From positions 310,001-374,000 of the forward strand of contig DATIBD010000039.1 in assembly GCA_035457705.1 (NCBI GenBank): 64,000 nt of DNA. The letters run 5' to 3'. A program made the position numbers and the translations under genes. The notes below the pieces were generated by a model. That model worked only from the letters and a program-made list of their open reading frames with translations, did no database searches and was not told where the DNA came from. This DNA comes from DASPGQ01 sp035457705 (GTDB lineage Bacteria; Acidobacteriota; Vicinamibacteria; Marinacidobacterales; SMYC01). Below, in pieces: positions 50,720 to 60,031 of the stretch (position 1 is the first letter of the stretch; every line of letters begins with the position of its first letter).

Positions 50720-51081
50720 GGCTGCCGCTTGGCGGAGATTGTCCTTCGCTTCTCCCACGATAAGCAATAGCGGGATGTAGAAAAAGCTCGACCGCGTGGC
50801 GACTTGCCTGTTGTGTTATCCGCCACCTACCCCGGGTTGGCAGTGCCTTTTTCCAGAATCTCAGTGCTTAGGGCGCGGCAAGCACGCCCCGGGCTCCCGC
50901 CTCCGCCCCTCCGGCTCCGGCCCGGTTTCGACGACCGACTTCGCCCTTCGGGTTTGGTCGGTTCTCGCCGAAGCGAACCGCAGGCGGAAGCCTTGGCGAA
51001 GTCGAACGCTCCGCTCGCGAGGAGGGAGTTCTTCACCCAGCTAGTTTGCGGTATATTAATCCTTGCCCATCCATCGGTCAT
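50720..51081. other. Intergenic region with nested inverted repeats
   Basis: A gap of 362 bp between the divergent TPR and DUF349 genes with no supportable gene. CGACTTCGCC (50936-50945) and GGCGAAGTCG (50995-51004) are perfect 10-base complements. Inside them CGGTTC (50959-50964) pairs with GAACCG (50975-50980). The arrangement folds into a branched hairpin on either strand. It could be an untranslated leader, a small RNA or a dispersed palindromic repeat. A TATATT at 51052 may be a -10 box for the DUF349 gene. Confidence 0.5.
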
Positions 51082-53844
51082 ATGAGCCTGCTCGATCGCC
51101 TTCGACCGAAGTGGCAGAACACTGACCCAGAGGTTCGCGCCGAAGCCGTCAAGAGCCTCGACCGAAACGAGACCGAGCTGCTTACGTCGGTTGCCATCGA
51201 GGATCCGGAAATCAGGATCCGGCGTATGGCGATCAAGAAGCTCGACGCTCCGCGACTGCTTCTCGACGTTGCTGAACGAAACGACGATCCCTCGGTCAAG
51301 CAGTTCGCCCGAGCCAGGGCGCGACAGCTTCTCGTCCGCATCGCCTGCGACGATCGGGACGCCGGCGAGTCGAAACGGGCCCTGGCACTCCTTTCCGATG
51401 GCTTCGACCTCGCGACGGTCGCGGACAAGGCACGCTTCTCAGAAGTTCGTGACGAAGCCTTCTCGGCGATCGTAGACGACGATTCTCTCGCGAGGCTGGT
51501 ACTCAAGTCTCGCAACCCCGAGCTTCGGACGGCGGCGCTCGAGCGGATCGAGTCTCCCTCCACCCTCAAGACGATCGCAGTGAAAGACGTCGCAGGAGAC
51601 GTCGCACTCGTGGCCCTGGGCAAGCTCGAAGACATCCGTTGTCTCGAAGCGATCGCGGCCCACCGCGGCGCGAGCCGATCCGTGAGGCGGAACGCGTATC
51701 TCAAGCTGTCCCAGATCGTGCCCTCGGATCACCCCATCAAGACGCGAGCGAGGGAAAAAAAGCTCGAAAAGATCTGTCGGAGCGCCGAGCGCCTGGCGAC
51801 GACTCTCGTCGGCGTGACCTCGAGCGAGCTCGAGGCGCTCGAGAGAGACTGGAGCGCAACCGAGGCAGAGGGAGCGGCTCCTTCGAAGCTCGTCGCGCGA
51901 TTCCGGGAGAGCGTGGCGCGCGTGAGGGAGTTTCTCATCAAGTGGGAGCGAGCCCGAGCCTCCGCAGAACCGCAGCACGCCGTGGCACCCACCGCTTCCC
52001 GCCCGAGCCCGGGGATCGAGATCCCGGCCGACCTCGTGACGGAGTCTGTACCGAACGGGGAAATGGAGCCGAGCCAGACCGAGGGTTCCGCACCCAGGGA
52101 TCGCTCCGACAACAACCATCTGACAGGCGCCCTCGAGAGCCTGGTCGAGCAAGCCGAGGCTACCTCTCAGCAGGACAATCTGGACGAGGCCAGCAAGGCA
52201 TTCGCTCTCCTCGAGGAAGAGTGGACTCCCTTGGCGAAGGATGCCAGCAGGGAAATTGTGGGCCGGTTCCGCGACGCGCAAGAGGTCCTTGAAACCCGGC
52301 GAAGATCGCAGCGTCGGGAACGAGAAACGGCTCGAGCCGCCGAGACGCTCTCCGAGCTCGAGACTCGAATCGACCGCCTGAACGAGCTGGCAAAGGGAGA
52401 CGAGGTAGAAATCCGACGGGCGGAAAAGGAGCTGCACGAAGCGCAAGACTTCCTCAAGACCATGGGGCCTCTGCCGAAGAGTGTGAACCGAAGAAAACTA
52501 CGGCGGCGCCTCATCGAGGCACGGGAGCTTCTCTTCAAGAAAACGCAGGAAACACGAGGCAACGAAGAGTGGAAACGTTGGGCGAACTCCGACATTCAGG
52601 AGAGCTTGATCCGTCGCACCGAGGCGCTGCTCGAGTCGAAGGACTTCCCCAAGGTGGCGCGGGAGCTTCGCTCGATACACGAAGAGTGGAAAAGGGCAGG
52701 CTCCGCGGAACCCGACAGAGCCGACGAGCTCTGGCAGCGGTACAAGTCCGCTCGAGACGAGCTCAAGTCCCGCTGTAACGTCTATTTCGAGCAACAAATA
52801 CAGGAACGTTCCGGAAATGTAGAGAAGAAACAGGCGCTCATCGAGCGTGTGGAAGCACTAAAGGACTCCGAGGACTGGCTCCGTACGGCCGATACCATCA
52901 AGGAGATTCAGAAGGAATGGAAAGGGATCGGCCCCCTACCGCCGCAAGTCTCGGACGAGATGTGGGGTCGATTCCGAGCGGCTTGTGATCACTTCTTCGC
53001 GCGGCGCAAAGAGGATCTCGGCCGACTCAAAGCCGAGCGGGAGTCGAACCTCCAGAAGAAACAAGCTCTGTGCGAGCGGGCCGAGGCCCTCAAGGACAGC
53101 ACCGATTGGCAGGCGGTCGCCACCGAGATAAGACGGCTCCAGGTCGAATGGCGGGGTATCGGGGCGGTGCCAAAGAAGAAATCAGATGCGATTTGGAAGA
53201 GGTTCCGTGGGGCCTGTGATCACTTCTTCGAACGTTACAAACGCCGTTCCCAAGTCGACGAGGAAGAGCTCTCCCGCGGTCGAGAGGGGCTGGTCGAAGA
53301 GCTTCTGGCTCTCCACGTCGCAGAAGACCCAGAGGCCGCGACCAAAGCACAGGATATTTGGCAGCGGTGGAAGAAACTTGGCGGATCCTACGACTCTCTC
53401 GCCGAAGCCTCGATCCGTTTCGAAGCAGGAATGCACGCTCTGATCTCGCGCGAGCCCCAGGCGTTCCGGGGAACGGAGCTCGATCCAGAGGTCAACCGGG
53501 CGAAACGGGAGAAGCTAGTGCAGCGGCTGGAGAATATCGTCTCTGAGCTCGACCCCTCGAGCCCGGCTCAGCTGCAAATCGATGGCCTGGCGGAACGCCT
53601 CAAGAACGCTCTCGCCAACAACACGATGACGGGAGGCAGGGGCCGCGACCGCGCTCACGATCTGAGGACGGCGGGTGATGAGGTGGCGAGGCTCAGGTCG
53701 AACTGGCTTCGCAGTGCACCCTTTGGCGGCGAGGAGGGTCGAAGACTGAGGGAACGGTTCGAGTCCGCTTACCGGAGCTTTCTCGATCTGGGCGAAGGCG
53801 CTTCCAGGGCGCGCTCGGCAGGCGCGGACAACGCGCGAGCGTGA
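51082..53844 (+). CDS. DUF349 repeat protein with N-terminal HEAT-like region
   Basis: A 920-aa protein without signal or membrane segments. The first 220 residues look like HEAT-type helical repeats ('RLRPKWQNTDPEVRAEAVKS', 'ATVADKARFSEVRDEAFSAI'). Residues of about 250-850 are long charged helices with DUF349 repeats: 'EEWKRAGSAEPDRADELWQR', 'EWKGIGPLPPQVSDEMWGRF' with 'RAACDHFFARRKED', and 'EWRGIGAVPKKKSDAIWKRF' with 'RGACDHFFERYKRR'. The function is not established; coiled-coil scaffolding is likely. Its stop overlaps the kinase GTG as GTGA, so the two are translationally coupled. Confidence 0.9.
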   Translation: MSLLDRLRPKWQNTDPEVRAEAVKSLDRNETELLTSVAIEDPEIRIRRMAIKKLDAPRLLLDVAERNDDPSVKQFARARARQLLVRIACDDRDAGESKRALALLSDGFDLATVADKARFSEVRDEAFSAIVDDDSLARLVLKSRNPELRTAALERIESPSTLKTIAVKDVAGDVALVALGKLEDIRCLEAIAAHRGASRSVRRNAYLKLSQIVPSDHPIKTRAREKKLEKICRSAERLATTLVGVTSSELEALERDWSATEAEGAAPSKLVARFRESVARVREFLIKWERARASAEPQHAVAPTASRPSPGIEIPADLVTESVPNGEMEPSQTEGSAPRDRSDNNHLTGALESLVEQAEATSQQDNLDEASKAFALLEEEWTPLAKDASREIVGRFRDAQEVLETRRRSQRRERETARAAETLSELETRIDRLNELAKGDEVEIRRAEKELHEAQDFLKTMGPLPKSVNRRKLRRRLIEARELLFKKTQETRGNEEWKRWANSDIQESLIRRTEALLESKDFPKVARELRSIHEEWKRAGSAEPDRADELWQRYKSARDELKSRCNVYFEQQIQERSGNVEKKQALIERVEALKDSEDWLRTADTIKEIQKEWKGIGPLPPQVSDEMWGRFRAACDHFFARRKEDLGRLKAERESNLQKKQALCERAEALKDSTDWQAVATEIRRLQVEWRGIGAVPKKKSDAIWKRFRGACDHFFERYKRRSQVDEEELSRGREGLVEELLALHVAEDPEAATKAQDIWQRWKKLGGSYDSLAEASIRFEAGMHALISREPQAFRGTELDPEVNRAKREKLVQRLENIVSELDPSSPAQLQIDGLAERLKNALANNTMTGGRGRDRAHDLRTAGDEVARLRSNWLRSAPFGGEEGRRLRERFESAYRSFLDLGEGASRARSAGADNARA

Positions 53845-54494
53845 GCGGTCGTCCGATGAAGGAACCCGACATCGAATCGGCGAGTCTCCTTGCTCACGAG
53901 CTCGAGGCGCCCCTCCTCGCCATCGAGCTTCATCTGCGGAAGTTGCTCGAAGATACCGCCTGTCGTGCAAGTGCCGAGTCATGTCTCGACGAGGTGTCAG
54001 CACTCAGAGGACTCGTCTCCGAGCTCCTTGCCACGGGGAGGGGCGAGTTCGACCGGCAACCTTTCGCACTCGACCCGGTAACGAAACGACTCAAGGCGCG
54101 ATTCCAGCCGGTCGCCGACGAGCGCGGGATACGGCTCGAGATTCAGGAAACGAATCTGAGCGTCCTCGGTGACGAGCAGGCGACCGAGCGCGTCCTGTCC
54201 AACTTGATCGACAACGGAATCAAGTTCTCGCGGCCCGAGGGCTCGGTTCGGGTGAGCGCTCATGCGTTCGAAGGACGCGCGGTGATCGAAGTCGCGGATG
54301 ACGGGCCTGGCATCGATAATGAAGACACCGCCCACGTGTTCGAGCCCTTTTATCGTGCGTGCCGGGCAACGCGCGGCCACGGTCTGGGACTAAGCATCGC
54401 GCGGCGCTTTGCCGAAGGGCAGGATGGAACACTCACCCTTGAGAGTCATGATGAGGCAGGCGCTCGTTTCGTTTTGAGGCTCGAGTCCTGTTGA
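53841..54494 (+). CDS. Small soluble histidine kinase without sensor domain
   Basis: A 217-aa protein. An H-box-like helix, 'ASLLAHELEAPLLAIELHLR' (histidine about residue 19), is followed by a second dimerisation helix. A complete HATPase domain then carries the N-box 'ERVLSNLIDNGIKFSRP', G1 'VADDGPGIDNEDTAHVFEPF' and G2 'ATRGHGLGLSIARRFAEGQD'. No membrane segment, PAS or GAF domain is present, and no response regulator is nearby. The input may come through the coupled DUF349 protein. GTGA and TTGA overlaps join it to both neighbours. Confidence 0.88.
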   Translation: MSGRPMKEPDIESASLLAHELEAPLLAIELHLRKLLEDTACRASAESCLDEVSALRGLVSELLATGRGEFDRQPFALDPVTKRLKARFQPVADERGIRLEIQETNLSVLGDEQATERVLSNLIDNGIKFSRPEGSVRVSAHAFEGRAVIEVADDGPGIDNEDTAHVFEPFYRACRATRGHGLGLSIARRFAEGQDGTLTLESHDEAGARFVLRLESC

Positions 54495-55417
54495 TTCTCG
54501 TCGTTTGTCCCAACCTGGCCGTCGACGTCACGCTTCAGGTCGACGCGCTTCGACGCGGGGAGGTTCATCGTGCGGCCCACTCGTCGAAACAGGCGGGCGG
54601 CAAAGGAGTCAACGTGGCACGGGCCCTCCGCGGTCTCGGTGAAGCTCCCCTGGTTCTCGGTTTGTCGGGTGGGATCGCTGGCGAGGCTATCCGGCTTGGC
54701 CTCGCTCGAGACGGCATCGAAAGCGACCTGGTTCCGTTCGAGGGGGAGAGCCGCACGTGCATCATCGTCCTCGAGAAAGACGGCACGGCTACCGTAGTCA
54801 ATGAGGCCGGCCCCCAAACGGATGATCGCGGAGAGTTGCTCCGCCGCTTCCAGACGCACCTTCCAGAAGCCAAGGCCGTCGCCTTGATGGGAAGCGTACC
54901 GCCCGGTATCTCTATCGAAATCTTCGATGTCATGTCGAGAATGTGCCGAGAGCGCGAAAAGTTCTGTTTGCTCGACACTTCGGGGGCCGCTCTCGAGGTG
55001 GGTCTACGAGGGCGGCCGAGCGTCGCCAAACCCAACCGCGGCGAAGCGGAGAGTCTTCTTGGCTCGTCACTGGACACCGACGACGACCGCAAGGACGCGC
55101 TTCGCATGATTCGGACGCTCGGCGCCGAAATGGCCATTTTGACGTTCGGTTCAGAAGGCATCTGGCTCGCAGATGGTCGAACTTCGGCGCGGTGCTCCAT
55201 GCCGCCCACGAACCTTCGTCTCGGCAATCCAACGGGTGCCGGAGATGCGCTGGCGGCGGGCGTGATCGTCGGGCATGTTCGTAGTTACGAGCTCGCGGAC
55301 CTGGCGCGACTCGCTGTGGCCGCAGCCACTGCGTCGCTGGCGGAAGGATACGGAAGAATCCGCCCGAGGGACTTGCGGCCCGAAGCGGCTCGATTCGAAC
55401 CCTTGTCAGTCGGGTGA
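54491..55417 (+). CDS. PfkB-family sugar kinase (1-phosphofructokinase/tagatose-6-phosphate kinase type)
   Basis: A 308-aa ribokinase-fold protein. It shows 'NLAVDVTLQVDALRRGEVHR', 'QAGGKGVNVARALRGLG' (PfkB signature 1), 'AKPNRGEAESLLG' and 'TGAGDALAAGVIVGHVRS' (signature 2 with the GAGD catalytic aspartate). The 'LAVDVTL', 'KGVNVARAL' and 'VKPN' pattern fits the FruK/LacC/PfkB-2 subgroup that phosphorylates fructose-1-phosphate, tagatose-6-phosphate or fructose-6-phosphate. No PTS genes are near. The start is TTG, overlapping the kinase stop (TTGA). Confidence 0.9.
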   Translation: MILVVCPNLAVDVTLQVDALRRGEVHRAAHSSKQAGGKGVNVARALRGLGEAPLVLGLSGGIAGEAIRLGLARDGIESDLVPFEGESRTCIIVLEKDGTATVVNEAGPQTDDRGELLRRFQTHLPEAKAVALMGSVPPGISIEIFDVMSRMCREREKFCLLDTSGAALEVGLRGRPSVAKPNRGEAESLLGSSLDTDDDRKDALRMIRTLGAEMAILTFGSEGIWLADGRTSARCSMPPTNLRLGNPTGAGDALAAGVIVGHVRSYELADLARLAVAAATASLAEGYGRIRPRDLRPEAARFEPLSVG

Positions 55418-55888
55418 CTCGACACCGCCCATCTGCTCGACGAGCGTTTCGTGTCCACTCAGCACCGCCCAGTCGATCGCGGTTCGCCCCTCCAGGTCAC
55501 GTCGCGACGTCGAGGCGCCCGCCACGACGAGCAGCCGCACCACATCCTCGCGCCCGAAGCGAGCGGCTTTCATGAGCGCCGTGCCGCCCTGCCGGTCAGC
55601 AAGATCGACGCTTGCTCCAGCCTGGAGTAGGATCGAAACGATCTCTGCCCGGCCAAACTGAGCCGCGAGCGAAAGTGCGGTGTTGCCGAGCTCGTCCGCC
55701 GCGTCGGGATCTTCGCCGTTCGAAAGCAGGTCTCGCACCGAGTGAGCCTCTCCGCTCGCAGCGGCGCGCATCAGACGCGTGTACCCTCCTCGGTTATCGG
55801 GCGAGCAGGCCGCGCACCACACGACGAGAAATACCCAAGACGCGACGACTCGTCCTCTCTCGATCGTGCCCTCGCGTTGACGCGACAT
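55406..55888 (-). CDS. Ankyrin-repeat lipoprotein
   Basis: A 160-aa protein with a hydrophobic leader and lipobox-like 'FLVVWCAAC'. Three to four ankyrin repeats fill the rest: 'YTRLMRAAASGEAHSVRDLL', 'GNTALSLAAQFGRAEIVSIL', 'GGTALMKAARFGREDVVRLL' and 'GRTAIDWAVLSGHETLVEQM'. It is probably a periplasmic protein-interaction module. It is a single gene whose 3' end overlaps the convergent sugar kinase by 12 bases. Confidence 0.88.
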   Translation of the reverse strand: MSRQREGTIERGRVVASWVFLVVWCAACSPDNRGGYTRLMRAAASGEAHSVRDLLSNGEDPDAADELGNTALSLAAQFGRAEIVSILLQAGASVDLADRQGGTALMKAARFGREDVVRLLVVAGASTSRRDLEGRTAIDWAVLSGHETLVEQMGGVESPD

Positions 55889-55914
55889 CGCTCGTTATTG
55901 TAGCTTCACTGTTT

Positions 55915-56427
55915 ATGTCTTTGCGGAGCATCGTCAAGTTCGGCGCACTCTCCCTCGAGCAGCCGTGCGAAGAAGTTACGACGTTCGACGAGGAGCTGGA
56001 GCGACTCTCGAAGGACATGATCGAGACGATGTACGCTGCGCCTGGCGTGGGACTCGCGGCCAATCAAATCGGACTCAACCTTCGCTTGATGGTCATCGAC
56101 ATCACCGTTGGAGAGGATCCCAAGCAAGTCATCGTCATGGCGAACCCAGTCGTGCTGGAGCAAGAGGGCGAACAGCACGAGGAAGAGGGCTGTCTTTCCG
56201 TACCCGGATTCAGCGGAGTGGTGGTCCGACCGGCATGGGTAAAGGTGCGGGGCCAGAATCTCGATGGAGACGAAGTCACGATGGAGGGGACGGGCCTCCT
56301 CGCCCGGGCTTTCTGCCACGAGATCGATCACCTCGATGGAAAGGTCTTTCTCGAACGGCTCGGAGCTCTCAAACGAGACTTGCTCAAACGGAAGATCCGA
56401 AAGCGAATTCGCCAGGGTGACTGGTGA
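55915..56427 (+). CDS. def: Peptide deformylase
   Basis: A 170-aa protein with all three metal-site motifs: 'APGVGLAANQIGLN' (GxGLAAxQ), 'EEEGCLSVPGFSGVVVRP' (EGCLS, metal cysteine) and 'ARAFCHEIDHLDGKVFLERL' (HExxH). It removes the formyl group from nascent N-terminal methionine. ATG 55915 is the natural start (MSLRSIVKFG). Its stop overlaps the fmt GTG (GTGA), the common def-fmt pair. Confidence 0.97.
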   Translation: MSLRSIVKFGALSLEQPCEEVTTFDEELERLSKDMIETMYAAPGVGLAANQIGLNLRLMVIDITVGEDPKQVIVMANPVVLEQEGEQHEEEGCLSVPGFSGVVVRPAWVKVRGQNLDGDEVTMEGTGLLARAFCHEIDHLDGKVFLERLGALKRDLLKRKIRKRIRQGDW

Positions 56428-57386
56428 GACTCATCTTCATGGGCTCCGGCACGTTCGCCGTCCCCTCGCTCGAGGCTGTGGCTCGCTCCGAGCATGACTT
56501 GGTCGCCCTCGTCGCTCAGCCTGACAAACCGGCCGGACGAGGACACCGGCTTCGCATGCCCAAGACGAAGCCGATCGCCATGTCGCTCGGCATACCGGTC
56601 CATCAGCCGGAAAAGATACGTTCCGAGGAGGCTGTCATCCTGCTGAATCGCCTCGCTCCCGACTGCATAACCGTCGTTGCCTATGGTCAAATCATTCCCC
56701 GATCGATCCTCTCGATCCCGCGGAAAGGGATCGTCAACGTTCACGGCTCACTCCTGCCTGCCTACCGGGGCGCGGCCCCCATTCAGTGGGCCATTGCCCG
56801 AGGCGAGGTGGAGACCGGTGTCACCACGATGCTGATGGACGAGGGATTGGACACCGGGCCGATTCTTCTGTCGAAGCGCATTCCCATTGCGGATGACGAG
56901 ACCGCGATGACCCTCGAGCCCAAGCTCGCGGACGCTGGAGCCGAGCTCCTTCTCGAGACGCTCGGTGGGCTCGAACGAGAAACCATCGTGCCGGTCGCTC
57001 AGGACGAGTCCTTGGCGAGCTTGGCGCCGCGGATCAAGAAGGAGCATGCGCGGATCGAGTGGAACTGGCCTGCGACCCGGATCGATCGCTGTATCCGGGC
57101 GTTCCAGCCGTGGCCCGGTGCTTTCGTCCTACGCAAGGGGGTTGCCTTAAAGCTGCTGGAGGCGTCCCCGCGTGCGGGACTTTTCGACGGCTCCCCCGGA
57201 ACGATCGTCTCCTTCGAGGGAGACGGGTTGGTCGTTGCCTGCGGGATGCGAACCGCGCTCGTCGTGACGCGAGTCCAAGCCCCCGACCGAGCGGCGATGA
57301 GTGCGGCGGCGTTCGCGCGCGGTCGTCGCCTATCCCCCGGCGATTCGCTCGCTGAGCCAGAATCGGGGGAGTTCCCCGCGCTTTGA
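56424..57386 (+). CDS. fmt: Methionyl-tRNA formyltransferase
   Basis: A 320-aa protein starting at GTG. The formyl-transferase N-domain has 'MGSGTFAVPSLEAVARSEHD', 'AQPDKPAGRGHRLRMPKTKP', 'VVAYGQIIPRSILSIPRKGI' and 'VNVHGSLLPAYRGAAPIQWA' (catalytic N-H...SLLP). 'GVTTMLMDEGLDTGPILL' follows, and the C-terminal OB domain has 'RCIRAFQPWPGAF'. It formylates Met-tRNAfMet for initiation and is translationally coupled to def. Confidence 0.97.
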   Translation: MRLIFMGSGTFAVPSLEAVARSEHDLVALVAQPDKPAGRGHRLRMPKTKPIAMSLGIPVHQPEKIRSEEAVILLNRLAPDCITVVAYGQIIPRSILSIPRKGIVNVHGSLLPAYRGAAPIQWAIARGEVETGVTTMLMDEGLDTGPILLSKRIPIADDETAMTLEPKLADAGAELLLETLGGLERETIVPVAQDESLASLAPRIKKEHARIEWNWPATRIDRCIRAFQPWPGAFVLRKGVALKLLEASPRAGLFDGSPGTIVSFEGDGLVVACGMRTALVVTRVQAPDRAAMSAAAFARGRRLSPGDSLAEPESGEFPAL

Positions 57387-57650
57387 ATCGCGTTTCGCCC
57401 CCGAACGATGGGGTTCCCACGCAGAGAACCACGCTCTCGTCACGATTTGCCTGAAAAACGCCAATACCGGATCAGGTACGGAGCTTGCAATCGCACCCTA
57501 CGCAGCGGGGTTGAATTCTGAAGGCGCCGATCCCACGACCGATCCCGCCCCCCCAAGGTCGTGGAGGCACGAGCAGTAAGACCCGGAAATTTTGGCACTG
57601 ACGGTGCCGCCGAGGACTTGTCGCGACAAAACCTTACACCAGGAATATCG

Positions 57651-59864
57651 ATGCAGAGAGCGGCGGGGCAAGTCATCACGGACGTCACTTCCTCCGATTC
57701 CACCGAGGAGGGTCTCTCGACCCAAAACCGCGTTCTGAGAAAGATTGCTTTCGGCTGCTCCATCCCGGAGCTCATGATCGAGACCGCTAGGGAAATGGAA
57801 TCGCACAGCTCGAAGTGCTCCGTGGCCATCCACCTCGTGGAAAGGCTGACGGGCCGCCTCGAGGGAGGCGTCTCCCCCAGCCTGCCGACGGATCTCGTCC
57901 GCGCCATCGAATCGATCCGAATTGCCGATGATTGGCCCGTGGCGGTCGACGCTATCGATTTCGTTGGCATCGCGGATCAGGTGGATGCCGTCGGACGAGG
58001 ACATGGTCTCCTGCGCTGCCACACGCTCCCGGCCCTTTCCTCTCGGGGAACGCTCGTGGCCATCCTTTCCATTTTCTCCTGCGAGAAGCTCGCGGGAGAC
58101 TCCAAATGCGACTCGGCCAACGAGGCGTTCTCCTCGCTTCTGGGAATGGGTATCGAGCGTCTTCGCCACATCGACCGTTTTCGACTAGCACAGGCGGCGG
58201 TCGATCTCATCCACCAGCCCGCCGTTTGTATCGGCGAGGACTCGCGTGTCCTCTACGCCAACGAGGCTGTATGTCGCGCCCTCGGATTCACTCGCGTGGA
58301 GCTGGTCGCCAAGAAAGCGAACGATCTCGACATCGACGCCGAGGGCTCGTCTCTTCGACGACTGTGGGAGGACTCGGCAAGGTTCGGGCACGCTCAGATG
58401 GAGACTGAGCTCAAGCGCAAGGATGGCTCTCTCATCCCCGTCCGCATCTCCACGAGCTACGTCCGAGTCGGGCAAGACGCGTATCATTGTGCTGTCATTG
58501 GCGATACCAGTGAGCTAAAGAAGCTCGAAGGAAAGCTGAGAGAATGCGAGGCTCGGTTCGCGCTCACCGAGGAAAGACTCCGCCAGGATGCCCTCCGGGA
58601 TGATCTCACCGGACTTCCGAATCGCTCCCTGTTCATGGAGCACCTGAAACGCTCGCTCGAGCGATCGAGGCGTTCGGCAAAGATCTACGGATTCGGCGTC
58701 CTATTCCTCGATTTCGATCAGTTCAAGCGGATCAACGACAGCCTGGGACATATGGTGGGTGACGAGCTCCTCATCGCCATGGCGCGCCGGCTCGTGCTGT
58801 GCGTTCGTCCGGGTGACACCGTTGCCCGGCTGGGTGGAGACGAGTTCGCCGTCCTTCTCGCGAACGTCGTGGAAGTTACCGAGGCCGTTCGCGTAGCGGA
58901 TCGAATACATCAGACATTTCGCGAGCCGTTTCAACTCCACGGATTGGAGATTTCCATCACCACCAGCATCGGCATCGCGATGGGATCGGAGACCTACAAG
59001 CGCCCCGAGGACGTCCTTCACGACGCCGATACCGCGATGTACCGAGCGAAGGCTGCGGGCAGGGCACGTCACGAGGTTTTCGACGATGCGATGCACCGGC
59101 GCGCCCTGGAGCAGCTTCGCCTCGAGGCCGAGCTTCGGCGCGCCCTTTCCGGGGACGAGTTCCTGCTGCTCTATCAGCCCATCGTTTCGCTTCCCACACG
59201 AGCCCCCGTCGGGGTGGAGGTGTTCGCGCGATGGCGCCATCCCACCAAGGGCCTACTCACCCCTTATCACTTCCTGTATGCCGCTGAAGCCTCAGGGCTC
59301 ATCATCGATCTCGGCTGGTGGGTGTTTACCGAAGCCTGCCGCCAGATCGTTGCCTGGTCGAAGGGTCGGCATCTGACCCTTCACGTCAACGTGTCGGACA
59401 AGCAGCTCTTCCAGCCGGATCTCGTGGGACGCGTGGAGGAGGTGCTCAAGGAGACGGGCCTGTCACCGGGTCGGCTCGTTCTCGACATCCCCGAGAACGT
59501 CGTCATGCAAAAGGCGGACTCTTCGGTAACGATCCTGGCGCAACTGAAATCGCTCGGGCTCCGGATCCACCTGGACGATTTCGGGACGGGCTATTCTTCC
59601 CTTGGATATCTTCATCGTTTTCAAATCGACGTCCTGAAGATCGACCGCTCCTTCGTTCGTCACCTGCGCTCGGGCGGAGACAATTGGATCGCGGTGCGAA
59701 CCATCGTCTCTCTCGCCCAAAACCTCGGTATGGACGTCATCGCCGAGGGAGTCGAGACGGAGGAGCAGCTCGACGAGCTCCTCGAGCTCGGCTGCGCTCA
59801 CGGGCAAGGGAGCCTCTTTTGCGATCCGCTTCCCTCCGACGAGCTTCGTTCCATTCTCGACTGA
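57651..59864 (+). CDS. GAF/PAS-GGDEF-EAL cyclic-di-GMP protein with a degenerate EAL domain
   Basis: A 737-aa cytosolic protein. The first 180 residues are GAF-like. A PAS domain follows (about 185-300: 'AVCIGEDSRVLYANEAVCRA', 'LKRKDGSLIPVRISTSYV'). The GGDEF domain (about 325-490) has an intact 'VARLGGDEFAVLL' with 'LDFDQFKRINDSLGHMVGDE'. The EAL domain (about 500-735) has EVF in place of EAL ('GVEVFARWRHP') and DIPE in place of EITE. It keeps 'HLDDFGTGYSSLGYL', 'LKIDRSFV' and 'AEGVETEEQL'. It likely makes cyclic di-GMP and may hydrolyse it poorly. The 264-bp upstream gap holds no gene. Confidence 0.93.
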   Translation: MQRAAGQVITDVTSSDSTEEGLSTQNRVLRKIAFGCSIPELMIETAREMESHSSKCSVAIHLVERLTGRLEGGVSPSLPTDLVRAIESIRIADDWPVAVDAIDFVGIADQVDAVGRGHGLLRCHTLPALSSRGTLVAILSIFSCEKLAGDSKCDSANEAFSSLLGMGIERLRHIDRFRLAQAAVDLIHQPAVCIGEDSRVLYANEAVCRALGFTRVELVAKKANDLDIDAEGSSLRRLWEDSARFGHAQMETELKRKDGSLIPVRISTSYVRVGQDAYHCAVIGDTSELKKLEGKLRECEARFALTEERLRQDALRDDLTGLPNRSLFMEHLKRSLERSRRSAKIYGFGVLFLDFDQFKRINDSLGHMVGDELLIAMARRLVLCVRPGDTVARLGGDEFAVLLANVVEVTEAVRVADRIHQTFREPFQLHGLEISITTSIGIAMGSETYKRPEDVLHDADTAMYRAKAAGRARHEVFDDAMHRRALEQLRLEAELRRALSGDEFLLLYQPIVSLPTRAPVGVEVFARWRHPTKGLLTPYHFLYAAEASGLIIDLGWWVFTEACRQIVAWSKGRHLTLHVNVSDKQLFQPDLVGRVEEVLKETGLSPGRLVLDIPENVVMQKADSSVTILAQLKSLGLRIHLDDFGTGYSSLGYLHRFQIDVLKIDRSFVRHLRSGGDNWIAVRTIVSLAQNLGMDVIAEGVETEEQLDELLELGCAHGQGSLFCDPLPSDELRSILD

Positions 59865-60031
59865 GTGTCTCCTCTTCCTGGCGTCCGCCGGGCTACCCAC
59901 GAGCAAAATCTCGCCAATGGACGGCTCATTCGACAGTCGACCGAGTGCCGCTCAAGGTCTTCTCGTCTTATGACTGTCGACGCGAGACTCCGACTCGACT
60001 GTTCGAGGCGGAGCCCCGCTAGAATACCGTC

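Noticed and set aside
50881..51040. RNase P RNA, tmRNA or SRP RNA in the structured gap
   Set aside because: None of the invariant sequences of these RNAs (for example GAGGAAAGTCC or GGAAGCA) is present on either strand.
50804..51085. Short plus-strand frames in the gap ahead of the DUF349 gene
   Set aside because: They coincide with the hairpin-rich sequence, have no ribosome site and show no domain.
57387..57650. Cyclic-di-GMP riboswitch ahead of the GGDEF-EAL gene
   Set aside because: The conserved GEMM core (CACGCACAGGGCAAACC-like) is absent.
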